NCBI GenBank assembly: GCA_009781185.1
Contig: WQYP01000001.1
Coordinates: forward strand, 1 to 64,000
Source of the DNA: Phycisphaerales bacterium
GTDB lineage: Bacteria; Planctomycetota; Phycisphaerae; WQYP01
Length of the DNA stretch: 64,000 nucleotides
Direction of reading: 5' to 3'
The notes beneath the pieces are model-generated. The model had not been told where the DNA came from and made no database searches. It was given only the letters and a program-made list of their open reading frames with translations. This document shows, piece by piece, positions 47,218-56,648 of this stretch (its first letter is position 1; every line of letters starts with the position of its first letter). The translations under genes and the position numbers were made by a program.

Positions 47218-48942
47218 ATGGAATTACGACCTTATCAGAAAGAGGCCGTCGAGGCGGTCTATGCGCATCTGCGTGGGCGGGACGACAATCCTTGTGTCGT
47301 CCTGCCCACGGCGGCGGGCAAGACGCCATGCATCGCGACGATCTGCCGCGATGTCGTGCATTTGTGGAGTGGGCGGGTGTTGGTGCTGGCGCATGTGAAG
47401 GAGTTGTTGGCGCAGGCGGTCGACAAGCTGCATGCGATGGCACCGGATTTATGGATGAATATCGGGGTGTATTCGGCGGGGCTTTCTAAACGAGACACCA
47501 CGCAGCCGATTCTTGTGGCGGGGATTCAGTCGGTTTATCAGAAGGCGAAGGAACTGGGGCGGTTCGATCTGGTTATCGTGGACGAGGCTCATTTGATTCC
47601 GATGGAAGGCGACGGGATGTATCGGCGTTTTTTGGATGACGCCCGATCCCTCAATCCTCAGTTGCGGGTGATTGGTTTGACGGCGACGCCGTTTCGTCTT
47701 TCGTCAGGGCCGATTTGCGTACCACCGCCAGAGGGGATTCTTAACAGCATTTGTTACGAGATCGGGGTGCGGGAGTTGATTGCCGCTGGCTATATCTCGA
47801 AGCTCAAAAGCAAAAGTGGGAAATTCAAGGCGAACACCGATGGGCTGCATATCCGGGGCGGTGAGTTTGTGCCCGCGGAAGTTGAAACGTTGATGAACCA
47901 GGACGGGCTGGTCTACTCGGCGTGTAAGGAAATCGTCGAGCAAGTTCGTAGCGGCAATCGCAAGGCATGTTTGATCTTCGCGTCGAGTGTGAAGCATGGG
48001 CAGCACGTTGCCAAAACCATCGAGCAGGTTGCCGGTGAAGAATGCGGCTTTGTTGATGGTGAGACATCCGGCATCTTTCGTGACCAGATTCTTCGGCGGT
48101 TCCGCGAGGGGCAGTTGCGATATCTGGCGAACGTGAACGTGCTGACCACTGGTTTCGATGCGCCGAATGTGGATTGTGTGGTTCTGCTGCGACCGACGAT
48201 GTCGCCGGGACTCTATTACCAGATGGTCGGGAGGGGTTTTCGGTTGGCTCCCGGTAAAGCCGACTGTCTGGTTCTGGACTTTAGCGGCAACGTTCTGCGT
48301 CACGGGCCGGTGGATCAGATCCGAGTTCACGATCCGGCGGCAAAGCGCTTCGGCCCGCAAGGACGACCAGCGAAAGAGTGTCCATCCTGCCAGGCGTTGA
48401 TTGCCACGGGGTACGCGACCTGTCCAGAGTGCGGCTTTGTATTCCCGCCGTCGGAGCGGGATCGGCACGAAGCCGAAGCTGGCACCGCTGGGATACTTTC
48501 CGGCGAAATCACAGACGCCGAGTACGAGGTGCGAAACGTTAATTACAGCGTGCATGTAAAACGTGATGCCCACGAGAACGCACCGCGAACGCTACGGGTC
48601 GATTACGAGATTGGTTACTACCTGTACAAATCCGAGTGGGTTTGTTTGGAGCACAAAGGATACGCACGGCAGAAGGCTGAAGCGTGGTGGCGGTTGCGAT
48701 CCTGTGCGCCGGTGCCCAAGACGATTGAGGAAGCGGTAGCGCTGGCGGAATCCGGTGTGTTGGCGACGACGCTTGCGATCACTGTCCGTAACGTCGCCGG
48801 GGAGAAGTTTGATCGCATTGTTGATTGTGTGTTGGGGGCGAAGCCGGAGTTGGAGGCTGCTGTTGTCGCCGACGCGCCGGACGAGTCGTGGGATGAGAGT
48901 TTGCCGTTACCGATGCAACCAGAAGATGAAATTCCTTTTTAG
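47218..48942 (+). CDS. DEAD/DEAH-box superfamily II helicase with C-terminal zinc ribbon
   Basis: MELRPYQKEAVEAVYAHL...VLPTAAGKTPCIATI...LVIVDEAHLI...VIGLTATPFRL...VGRGFRLAPGKADCLVLDF; CPSCQALIATGYATCPECGFVFPP. Confidence 0.93.
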   Translation: MELRPYQKEAVEAVYAHLRGRDDNPCVVLPTAAGKTPCIATICRDVVHLWSGRVLVLAHVKELLAQAVDKLHAMAPDLWMNIGVYSAGLSKRDTTQPILVAGIQSVYQKAKELGRFDLVIVDEAHLIPMEGDGMYRRFLDDARSLNPQLRVIGLTATPFRLSSGPICVPPPEGILNSICYEIGVRELIAAGYISKLKSKSGKFKANTDGLHIRGGEFVPAEVETLMNQDGLVYSACKEIVEQVRSGNRKACLIFASSVKHGQHVAKTIEQVAGEECGFVDGETSGIFRDQILRRFREGQLRYLANVNVLTTGFDAPNVDCVVLLRPTMSPGLYYQMVGRGFRLAPGKADCLVLDFSGNVLRHGPVDQIRVHDPAAKRFGPQGRPAKECPSCQALIATGYATCPECGFVFPPSERDRHEAEAGTAGILSGEITDAEYEVRNVNYSVHVKRDAHENAPRTLRVDYEIGYYLYKSEWVCLEHKGYARQKAEAWWRLRSCAPVPKTIEEAVALAESGVLATTLAITVRNVAGEKFDRIVDCVLGAKPELEAAVVADAPDESWDESLPLPMQPEDEIPF

Positions 48943-48954
48943 TAGGAGATCAAT

Positions 48955-49455
48955 ATGCAGGAAATAGCAGAAAAACGTACCGGACTCACTTTTGAGGAAG
49001 CGGTCGAATTGAGACGCAAAGTGTCGTTTCCAATGACGAGGGCGGAGGCGAACGAGCACTTACGTTCGCGTGGTTACGACTGCCACCCGGTGATGCTCAA
49101 GGCGATGGTCGAGCACGAGGTTGTGAAGCCGATCCATCCGAAAGTCTGGATGCAGAAGGATGTGGAGGATGCTGCCGAGCATATCGAGGATTGCGGTCTT
49201 TTCACGCCATATGCTGAGATGTGCGAGGCGTTGGGATGTCGTTATGCGGATTTCCTGCGGGCTCTGAAGGCGGCGGCTGAACGCGAGTCGGCGAAGTACG
49301 GGCAGGACGTGCCAGCACGCGATCATTATTTCGTGATGCATCGGATGCCGCCGCGTGGGGAGGGTGGTGCTGATGGCGTCGTTAAACCGGCGGTGCTCAC
49401 GTTCACGCTCTGTGCCGACATTCGTGAACGACTCGAACGCGGCGAACCTCTCTGA
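48955..49455 (+). CDS. Hypothetical phage protein
   Basis: Co-directional ORF after the helicase with good RBS (AGGAG) and no shadow-ORF conflict. Confidence 0.6.
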   Translation: MQEIAEKRTGLTFEEAVELRRKVSFPMTRAEANEHLRSRGYDCHPVMLKAMVEHEVVKPIHPKVWMQKDVEDAAEHIEDCGLFTPYAEMCEALGCRYADFLRALKAAAERESAKYGQDVPARDHYFVMHRMPPRGEGGADGVVKPAVLTFTLCADIRERLERGEPL

Positions 49456-49560
49456 TCCCCCCCCAGTTCCAAAACAGTAACCGTTCGCTGTGGTCTTCGC
49501 CTGGCGGGCGGGGCGAGGGCCGCAATGTGTTTCATCCGTCCGAAAAATTGAGGAATAGCA

Positions 49561-49770
49561 ATGAGTCTAACTTTACAAGAGACGACGATTCCGTTGCCGA
49601 TGCCTGTGCCCAGTGCATCACCAGAACCCAACCTGGTCACGATGCCCGCTCCGATGCGGTTGCTGCCGCCGTCGCAGGGGCCGTGCTGTTATCAGTGCGG
49701 CGGTGCGACTATCCGGAACGGAACTTGTTACGTCTGCACGGGCTGTGGAGCGACGAGCGGGTGTTCATGA
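49561..49770 (+). CDS. Small zinc-ribbon protein
   Basis: CCYQCGGATIRNGTCYVCTGCGATSGCS. Confidence 0.6.
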   Translation: MSLTLQETTIPLPMPVPSASPEPNLVTMPAPMRLLPPSQGPCCYQCGGATIRNGTCYVCTGCGATSGCS

Positions 49771-49781
49771 GGTTTTCCTGA

Positions 49782-51848
49782 GTGATTGAAGTTGCCAGAC
49801 AATATCAGCAGGCGGGACTGTCCGTGCTGCCAGCGAACCGGAGCGAAAAGCGGCCGGCGCTGGCAGGGTGGAAGGATTACCAGTCCCGCCTACCGACGGA
49901 GGCGGAGGTGATGGCGTGGTTCGCCAACGCACATGATGCGCTGTGTCTGGTGACGGGGGCGGTGTCGGGGAATCTCGAACTGCTCGACTTCGACAATGGC
50001 GGTGAGCTTTTCAGTCGCTGGGCCGAACTGGTCGAGGCGGAGATGCCGGGGCTGATGGGGCGGTTGGTGATTGAGACTTCACAGTCCGGGGGTTGGCACG
50101 TTTTATACCGCTGCACGGAAAAGGTCTGCGGCAGCATTCATTTAGCACAGCGCATTGTTTCGGTACCTGACGACAACCCTATCGCGTTTGCCGGCAAACC
50201 CTACAAACCGCGGCGCAACGCAGCCGGTGGTTGGGAAGTCATCCTGACCTTGATCGAGACTCGCGGCGAGGGCGGATTATTCCTGTGTCATCCCACGCCG
50301 GGCTATGAGATGCAGCAGGGGGAGATTGAGGATCTGCCGGTACTGACGGCGGAAGAGCGGGACGTGCTGCTCGAAGCGGCGTGGTCGCTCAATGAGTTGA
50401 TTCCGTCGCCGGTGGCGGTGCCGTCCGATCCGCAACCTCACAATCACGGTGAACGCCCCGGCGATGCTTTCAATGCGAGGGGGGATGTTACCGGCTTACT
50501 CGTTCAGCATGGCTGGACGCTGGTCCGTGACGGGGAGAATCAATACTGGCGACGGCCCGGCAAGAACAAGGGGTGGAGCGCTACACTCAAGGATCGCGTC
50601 TTCTACGTGTTCTCATCGAACGCTGCGCCGTTCGACGGTCCCAAGGCTTACGGGCCTTTCGCTGTCTACACGATGCTTGAACACAACGGTGATTACACCA
50701 AGGCCGCATCGACGCTGCGGACGCAAGGATACGGTTCAACACCCTCGCCGTCGTCTTCACCGCCGTCAGCGTCGTCACCGCCGTCGTCGTCGTTCGACGG
50801 TACAACGTCCGCGCTGCTCCCCCAGCCCTTGAGCGTTCGCGCTCTCATGAGCAAATATCCCAATCTGCGCCCGCCAATTCTGCACGGCTTACTGAGGGAG
50901 GGGGAGACGATGAATCTGATCTCGGCTCCGAAGGCGGGGAAATCATGGCTCGCCACGGATTTGGCTATCTGTGTGGCTACGGGCCGAGATTGGTTGGGGC
51001 AGTTCGGCTGCGAACGCGGTGAAGTGTTGATTCTCGATAACGAGTTGCACGGCGAAACGTCCGCGAACCGAATCCCAAAGGTCGCCAACGCTCGCGGTAT
51101 TCCCATCGACTCCTACGCCGATCATGTGCATGTGGAGAACCTACGCGGGCGTCAGCAGGACGTGTTCTCGCTGGCGACGTATTTTCAGGCGTTAAAGCCG
51201 GGGCGGTTCAAAATCATCATCCTTGATGCGTTTTACCGCTTCATGCCGCGTGATATGGATGAGAACGACAACGGCACTATGGCCAATTTATACAACCACA
51301 TCGACCGATACGCTGATTTGCTCCGCTGTTCGTTCGTCCTGATCCACCATACGACCAAGGGGAATCAGTCCGGCAAATCTGTTACTGACGTTGGTGCGGG
51401 AGCTGGTAGTCAAAGCCGCGCCACCGACACGCATATGGTTTTGCGGCCTCACGATGAGGAGGATGCCGTCGTGCTCGACGCCGCTGTGCGGTCATGGCCG
51501 CCGGTCGCGCCACGTTGTCTTCGCTGGTCATACCCGATCTGGAGTCCCGCTGACGAACTCAATCCTGAAGAACTTCGTGTGGACAAGGGAAAGAAGAAGG
51601 CTGAGAAGAAAGAGCAGTGGACGCCCCAAGCATTTGTTGACGCCTTCATTGATGACCAGCCCGTCACGCGTTCGGCGATTCTTACCAAAGCGATAGACGC
51701 CGGTTTGTCGCGCTGGTTGGCGGACAATTTACTACGCGCCGCGGACGCAGATTTACTCGTCACACGGCACGGAGAAGGAAAACGTGGCCAACCTTGCACC
51801 TATACCTCTGCCAAATTGGCAGGAAGTACAGAAGGAGAATTGCTATGA
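49782..51848 (+). CDS. Bifunctional DNA primase/polymerase plus RepA-like AAA ATPase
   Basis: YQQAGLSVLPANRSEKRPALAGWKDYQSRLPTEAEVMAWF...GGWHVLYRC; Walker A NLISAPKAGKSWLATDLAICVATGRDWLG; LILDNELHGETSANRIPKV; IIILDAFYRFMPRDMDENDN. Confidence 0.9.
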   Translation: MIEVARQYQQAGLSVLPANRSEKRPALAGWKDYQSRLPTEAEVMAWFANAHDALCLVTGAVSGNLELLDFDNGGELFSRWAELVEAEMPGLMGRLVIETSQSGGWHVLYRCTEKVCGSIHLAQRIVSVPDDNPIAFAGKPYKPRRNAAGGWEVILTLIETRGEGGLFLCHPTPGYEMQQGEIEDLPVLTAEERDVLLEAAWSLNELIPSPVAVPSDPQPHNHGERPGDAFNARGDVTGLLVQHGWTLVRDGENQYWRRPGKNKGWSATLKDRVFYVFSSNAAPFDGPKAYGPFAVYTMLEHNGDYTKAASTLRTQGYGSTPSPSSSPPSASSPPSSSFDGTTSALLPQPLSVRALMSKYPNLRPPILHGLLREGETMNLISAPKAGKSWLATDLAICVATGRDWLGQFGCERGEVLILDNELHGETSANRIPKVANARGIPIDSYADHVHVENLRGRQQDVFSLATYFQALKPGRFKIIILDAFYRFMPRDMDENDNGTMANLYNHIDRYADLLRCSFVLIHHTTKGNQSGKSVTDVGAGAGSQSRATDTHMVLRPHDEEDAVVLDAAVRSWPPVAPRCLRWSYPIWSPADELNPEELRVDKGKKKAEKKEQWTPQAFVDAFIDDQPVTRSAILTKAIDAGLSRWLADNLLRAADADLLVTRHGEGKRGQPCTYTSAKLAGSTEGELL

Positions 51849-51954
51849 ATTTATATAGTTCGCAGGTCCGCTTTACTTCATCAAACATCGCAAACGCATT
51901 CAATTTACATGATGCGTTTTGCGTCCGAAATATAGCATGTTTACTGAAAATCAT

Positions 51955-52124
51955 ATTCGTTTTGTGGATTCGTTTTGCGCACAAAACGAATCCGAACGCG
52001 CGGGGATTCAATTCGTTTTGTGCGCCCCCTAAAGGGGAGCGCACAAAACGAATCGAATCTGGTCCCGCGCGTAGCAAAACAAAACGAGTCACAAAACGAA
52101 TACAAAACGAATCGCAAAACGAAT
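51955..52124. other. Candidate phage replication origin: CAAAACGAAT iterons plus large inverted repeat
   Basis: CAAAACGAAT in either orientation at 51955, 51968, 51982, 52011, 52044, 52092, 52103, 52115 (perfect) and 52080 (one mismatch); IR 52005-52030 / 52033-52059. Confidence 0.65.
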
Positions 52125-52440
52125 TCCCACCCCCCGATAGACCGGCCCCAGTTCGCACACGTTTGCCCCGTGTCGCGTCGGTGGAGACGAGTTGGCCAAC
52201 GACGCCAATTCGCGAGATCGACGCGTCGTGTCGCCAACGAACGCGACTGCCAAAAATGTCTGCCGTTTTGGCATATGTCCATAAAAAAAATGGTTCCTCC
52301 CTGGCGATCATGTCTCATGCTTGCGAGGGGAATGGTCGGAAGCCAGCTTTTTGTTTGTTGCGCGTAGCGAACATCGAAATATCCGCCTGATTTTGGCTCT
52401 GTGAATCTTGAAACCGCGTTTTTATCGGGAGGTCCGCATA

Positions 52441-52731
52441 ATGAACATCATTACTCGTCATAGCGGCCAACCACTCACGATTTTGAGCCTTTGGTGCGGT
52501 CGCTGTGGTGAGCATCGCGTCGCTGGGCGCGGGGAACATTGCTCACGTTGTCGAGCCATCCCGCGTTTGGAAGACTTCGCTTGCGGGGTGTGCGGTAGGC
52601 CAGCATCGACCTTTTGGATCTATGGCCATCGTTGCCAACAGCACCAGGGCGTTCGTATTCCGAGTCAGCAGATCGGAGGAGGGACCGACTTCGTCGGATG
52701 CGTCAGCGCACTTTTATGTCGTAAATCTTGA
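52441..52731 (+). CDS. Small zinc-finger-like phage protein
   Basis: LSLWCGRCGEHRVAGRGEHCSRCRAI...CGVCGRP...GHRCQQH. Confidence 0.45.
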   Translation: MNIITRHSGQPLTILSLWCGRCGEHRVAGRGEHCSRCRAIPRLEDFACGVCGRPASTFWIYGHRCQQHQGVRIPSQQIGGGTDFVGCVSALLCRKS

Positions 52732-52771
52732 ACTACGTATTTTGAAACATTGTTCTTACTGGAGACAAAAA

Positions 52772-54154
52772 ATGAACATCGAATTACGCGAGATTGATAC
52801 GATTCATCCCTACCCCGGCAACCCGCGACAGAACGATGAAGCGGTGGATGCTGTGGCGGCGAGTTTGAAGGAGTTTGGGTTTCGCCAGCCGATTGTGGTG
52901 GACGCTGAGGGGGTGATCGTCGTCGGACACACCCGGTACAAGGCGGCACAGAAGCTCGGATTGACGCAGGTGCCGGTGCATGTTGCGGCGGACCTCACGC
53001 TGGCGCAGGCAAAGGCCTATCGCATCGCCGATAACGCCACAAATGAAATTGCGGAGTGGAATTACGAATTGTTGCCGATTGAGTTGACGGCGCTGAAGGA
53101 CATGAATTTCGAGCTGGGGTTGTTGGGTTTTGACCAGGAAGAACTCAAGCGGATCATGTCCGGCGATGTGCAGGAAGGCTTGACCGATCCGGATGATATA
53201 CCGGCTCCGCCGGACGAGGCGATCACGCAGCCCGGCGACTTGTGGATACTGGGCGATCATCGGTTACTCTGCGGGGATTCGAGTAAGCCGGAGGATCTCG
53301 ACCGCCTGCTGGATGGCGCAACTATCGCATTAGTAAATACGGACCCGCCGTACAATGTGAAGGTCGAACCGCGTAGCAACAACGCTATCGCTGCGGGCCT
53401 CTCGTCGTTTGAGGCGACGCATCACCAGAAGCTGGATGTCGAGCGGCATCCCGGCAAGGCGAAGCCGACGCAGAAAAAACTCCGAGCCAAGGATCGACCG
53501 CTCGCCAACGATTTCATGTCCGACGAAGACTTCGATGAAATGCTCGACGCGTGGTTTGGCAATATCGCCCGTGTGCTCGTGCCCGGCGGCGGATTTTACA
53601 TTTGGGGTGGTTATGCGAATTGTGCGAACTATCCGCCGGTTCTCAAGAAACATGAACTCTACTTTTCGCAGGCGCTTATTTGGGTGAAGGGACATCCGGT
53701 GCTGACGCGGAAAGATTTTATGGGGAACCATGAGTGGTGTTTTTACGGATGGCGCGAGGGCACGGGGCACAAATTCTACGGACCCAACAACGTGCCTGAC
53801 GTGTGGGAGGTCAAGAAGGTCAATCCGCAGTCGATGATTCATTTGACGGAAAAGCCGGTGGAGTTGGCGGTGCGGGCGATGCAATATTCGTCGCTGGCCG
53901 GTGAGAACGTGTTGGATTTGTTCGGCGGGAGCGGCAGCACGCTCATCGCTGCCGAGCAGACGGGGCGGCGGGCGTTTTTGATGGAGCTGGATGTTCTCTA
54001 TTGCGACGTGATCGTTCAGAGGTGGGAGAAGCACACGGGTCGTAAGGCAACGCGGATTGCGGCCGCGCCGTCTGTGGTTACACCGCCTGCGGAGGACGCC
54101 TCGGCGGTCGACGCCCCTGTGGAAGATGCCGCTTCTGCGGAGGTGGTCGGATGA
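52772..54154 (+). CDS. ParB-like domain fused to DNA methyltransferase
   Basis: MNIELREIDTIHPYPGNPRQNDEAVDAVAASLKEFGFRQPIVVDAEGVIVVGHTRYKAAQKLG; NTDPPYNV (DPPY); NVLDLFGGSGSTLIAAEQTGRRAFLMELD (FxGxG). Confidence 0.95.
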   Translation: MNIELREIDTIHPYPGNPRQNDEAVDAVAASLKEFGFRQPIVVDAEGVIVVGHTRYKAAQKLGLTQVPVHVAADLTLAQAKAYRIADNATNEIAEWNYELLPIELTALKDMNFELGLLGFDQEELKRIMSGDVQEGLTDPDDIPAPPDEAITQPGDLWILGDHRLLCGDSSKPEDLDRLLDGATIALVNTDPPYNVKVEPRSNNAIAAGLSSFEATHHQKLDVERHPGKAKPTQKKLRAKDRPLANDFMSDEDFDEMLDAWFGNIARVLVPGGGFYIWGGYANCANYPPVLKKHELYFSQALIWVKGHPVLTRKDFMGNHEWCFYGWREGTGHKFYGPNNVPDVWEVKKVNPQSMIHLTEKPVELAVRAMQYSSLAGENVLDLFGGSGSTLIAAEQTGRRAFLMELDVLYCDVIVQRWEKHTGRKATRIAAAPSVVTPPAEDASAVDAPVEDAASAEVVG

Positions 54155-54786
54155 ATCGTCGCGTGTTGAGTCTTTGCGACCATAGTGGAAATATGGTCCT
54201 CCCCTGGCTGGAGGCGGGCTATGAATGCTGGCTCGTCGATGTACGTCATGAACCGGGCGAGCACCGTGACGGACTACTGGTGCGTGTCGGGGCGGATGTG
54301 CGGGACTGGTTGCCGCCGAGGATGGATTACGCCATCGCCTTTGCTTTTCCGCCTTGTACACACATGGCGGTTTCAGGTGCGAGGTGGTTCCGTCGCAAGG
54401 GGCTACGGGCGCTTTCGGAATCCATCGACATCTTTGGGGCGTGTGTGCAGCGGTGCCAGTGGACCGGTGCGCCATGGATGGTGGAGAATCCGGTGTCGGT
54501 GATTGCCAGCCATTTTCGCCGGCCAGATCACACGTTCGATCCCTGTGATTACGGCGACCCTTGGCAAAAGAAAACGTGCTTGTGGGTGGGGAACGGATTT
54601 GTCATGCCGCCAAAGCGCCCGGTGAAACCAGAGGACGGGAATTGGACTTTGAAGTTCTCGCCGTCACCGGAGCGGGGGAATCTTCGGAGTGTCACGCCGA
54701 TGGGATTTGCGCGGGCGGTGTTTGCGGCGAATCATCCCACCACAAAAACCCCAGCTGCGTTGGCTGGGGTGGGAGGTGTGAATTGA
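54151..54786 (+). CDS. Phage C5-cytosine-methyltransferase-like protein
   Basis: AIAFAFPPCTHMAVSGARWF (PPC motif IV); WMVENPVSVIASHFRRPDHTFDPCDYGDPWQKKTCLWVG (ENP); ATGA overlap with upstream MTase. Confidence 0.78.
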   Translation: MNRRVLSLCDHSGNMVLPWLEAGYECWLVDVRHEPGEHRDGLLVRVGADVRDWLPPRMDYAIAFAFPPCTHMAVSGARWFRRKGLRALSESIDIFGACVQRCQWTGAPWMVENPVSVIASHFRRPDHTFDPCDYGDPWQKKTCLWVGNGFVMPPKRPVKPEDGNWTLKFSPSPERGNLRSVTPMGFARAVFAANHPTTKTPAALAGVGGVN

Positions 54787-54797
54787 AGATGCGTGAT

Positions 54798-55325
54798 TCA
54801 GTTCTTGGTTACGGCGGCGAAGAGGCCGCGACCAGTTTTTGTGAAGCGGCTCTCGCCGGGCTTGTCGTCGATCTCGCGTATCATCGCCGAATAAATCGTG
54901 CCTGCGGGTGTCTTGCCGGTGGTCTTCCAGAGGCCCTGGGCGAGCATCGCGTCGACGATGGCTTGGCTGCTCATCGGTTCACCGCTGGCTTTGAGGACTT
55001 CGTAGGCGGCGTCGAGGCCGCTGGTTTTTTGGGGTTTTTGGGGCTTGGGAGTCGTGGTTTTCTTTTTGGTGGCGGGCGCGATGTCTTCGGCGAGGTTGCC
55101 GGTCTCGACGGCTTCGGCGGGAGTGTTGGCGGTGGTGTCGTTTTCCCCTGCTCCCCCCACTCCTCTTTGCATCGCGGCGCGTTTGGCGGCGGCGGCGGCT
55201 CGGGCGCTGGGTGTGGCGGCGGCGTCGATGTCGCGGAGGATTCGCTGCGTGACTCTCATGTTTTTGGGGCTGCGTGTTTTTTTTGTGGTTTTCTTGGCGT
55301 TCTTGGTGGTCTTGCTTTTCAACAT
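54798..55325 (-). CDS. Lys-rich protein with C-terminal HARE-HTH-like winged helix
   Basis: SGLDAAYEVLKASGEPMSSQAIVDAMLAQGLWKTTGKTPAGTIYSAMIREIDDKPGESRFTKTGRGLFAAV; AGGAG RBS. Confidence 0.75.
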   Translation of the reverse strand: MLKSKTTKNAKKTTKKTRSPKNMRVTQRILRDIDAAATPSARAAAAAKRAAMQRGVGGAGENDTTANTPAEAVETGNLAEDIAPATKKKTTTPKPQKPQKTSGLDAAYEVLKASGEPMSSQAIVDAMLAQGLWKTTGKTPAGTIYSAMIREIDDKPGESRFTKTGRGLFAAVTKN

Positions 55326-55415
55326 GATAAGGTCTCCTGTAGCCTTGTTCCGGCTGGCCGGGCCGTTGGGGCGAATGCCCCGGTGAATCGAGGCCCCAAC
55401 GTGGGGCCTCGTGAA

Positions 55416-55751
55416 TCAGTCTTTGAATCTCAGCAGTTCGCCGAAAAATCCGAGCCTTTCGGATTCGGTCCCGACGCGTCCGTCGGTGCGGCGCTGGGCC
55501 TGGCTCGCTACGTCGAAGAGTTCTTCGTCGCTGGCGGTGGCAGGGAGTTCCCAAACCTTCCAGGCTTCCTCGCCGCGTCCCCCTCCAGCGGGGTCGCGGA
55601 GGATGCTGTCAATGCGGATCGTGTCGCTTCCACGCAGCCGTTCGATTTTGAGGTGGCCGGTGTCTCCGCTCAGGTCTATCCGTTCGATACGCATGGTCGT
55701 GTTCCTTTGAAATCTGGTTTCGTTGTTCTGTTTGTCGTTGGTCGTTTTCAT
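55416..55751 (-). CDS. Small unknown protein of the amidoligase/GAT cassette (start 55751 or 55694)
   Basis: MRIERIDLSGDTGHLKIERLRGSDTIRIDSILRDPAGGGRGEEAWKVWELPATASDEELFDVASQAQRR; own promoter copy. Confidence 0.6.
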   Translation of the reverse strand: MKTTNDKQNNETRFQRNTTMRIERIDLSGDTGHLKIERLRGSDTIRIDSILRDPAGGGRGEEAWKVWELPATASDEELFDVASQAQRRTDGRVGTESERLGFFGELLRFKD

Positions 55752-55772
55752 CCACGCCTTCCTTATTTATTA

Positions 55773-55825
55773 TCGCATGTACATAATACAATGAGTTTGC
55801 GGCGCATCAAGTTGAATCCATATTT
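55773..55825 (-). promoter_or_regulatory. Promoter copy P1 for the small-protein/HARE-HTH genes
   Basis: Minus strand: AAATATGGA..CAAC-TTGATG-(16)-TATTAT-GTACATGCGA. Confidence 0.65.
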
Positions 55826-55859
55826 GGTTCGTGGTTTTTTCATGATTTTTCGCTGCTTT

Positions 55860-56570
55860 TCAGGGGTTAACATGGTGAAGCTGTACGTCTTCCGGGACCA
55901 GCGTGATTTGCTGGCCGTCCTGGACGAGTTGGCCGTTTCGGTAGGCCATCACGCAGGTGGAGCCGTCGGCGACGCCATGCACTTTGCCGGGCAAGCCTTC
56001 GGGGAGACTGGCGAGGTAGCAGCCATCAGGATCGTAGCCGAAGCACAGTGGCCTGCCCCGGCGTACTATCAGCAATCGCGCTGGGTTGCGCCAAACTCCC
56101 AGAATCGCCTGATCGCCCAAGGTTTGGTTGGCCGTCCATGCGGCTCGCTGCGCGACGGTGCCGGAGCAGCGTTTCATCAGCAGGCCGAGGATTTCGCTGT
56201 CGCACTGGCTTTGCGGATGCAGGCTGTAGTGGCGGACCAGATGGTCGTGGTTGAAGACGACGCCGTTGTGGACGATTTCGCCGCGACCGGCGGGGTGGGG
56301 GTGGTTGTTGCGGTTGTCGGCGGGGGAGCCGTGCGTGGCGAAGCGGCAGTGGCCGACGAGGACGACGGCGTTACGGCATTGCTCAAGGTCGTCGAGATAA
56401 TTTTGCGCCGGGCCTTGGCGTTTGTATGTGTGAATGATGCCGCGATGGTTGAGCCAGGCGAGGCCGAAGGCGTGTTCGCCGCGTGTCTGCGTCCGCAGCG
56501 CCAGGCGGCGAAGTCTGGCGATATCCGGGCCTTTTCCTTCGCGTGTAATGAATCCGAAAACTCCGCACAT
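55860..56570 (-). CDS. Class-II glutamine amidotransferase (Ntn hydrolase)
   Basis: MCGVFGFITREGKGPDIARLRRLALRTQTRGEHAFGLAW...VGHCRFATHGSPADNRNNHPH...EIVHNGVVFNHDHL; Cys at position 2. Confidence 0.9.
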   Translation of the reverse strand: MCGVFGFITREGKGPDIARLRRLALRTQTRGEHAFGLAWLNHRGIIHTYKRQGPAQNYLDDLEQCRNAVVLVGHCRFATHGSPADNRNNHPHPAGRGEIVHNGVVFNHDHLVRHYSLHPQSQCDSEILGLLMKRCSGTVAQRAAWTANQTLGDQAILGVWRNPARLLIVRRGRPLCFGYDPDGCYLASLPEGLPGKVHGVADGSTCVMAYRNGQLVQDGQQITLVPEDVQLHHVNP

Positions 56571-56648
56571 GGTCATCTCCTGTTTCAAAAATCCCTGTTC
56601 CAAAAAGCCCGGAGCCATCCGCTCCGGGCGGGAGTAAAAAAATCTGCT

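Noticed and set aside
51845-52390. Possible protein MNLYSSQVRFTSSN...
   Set aside because: Most of it translates iterons and the inverted repeat (KTKRVTKRIQNESQNE); origin-like DNA seems the better explanation, although coding is not excluded.
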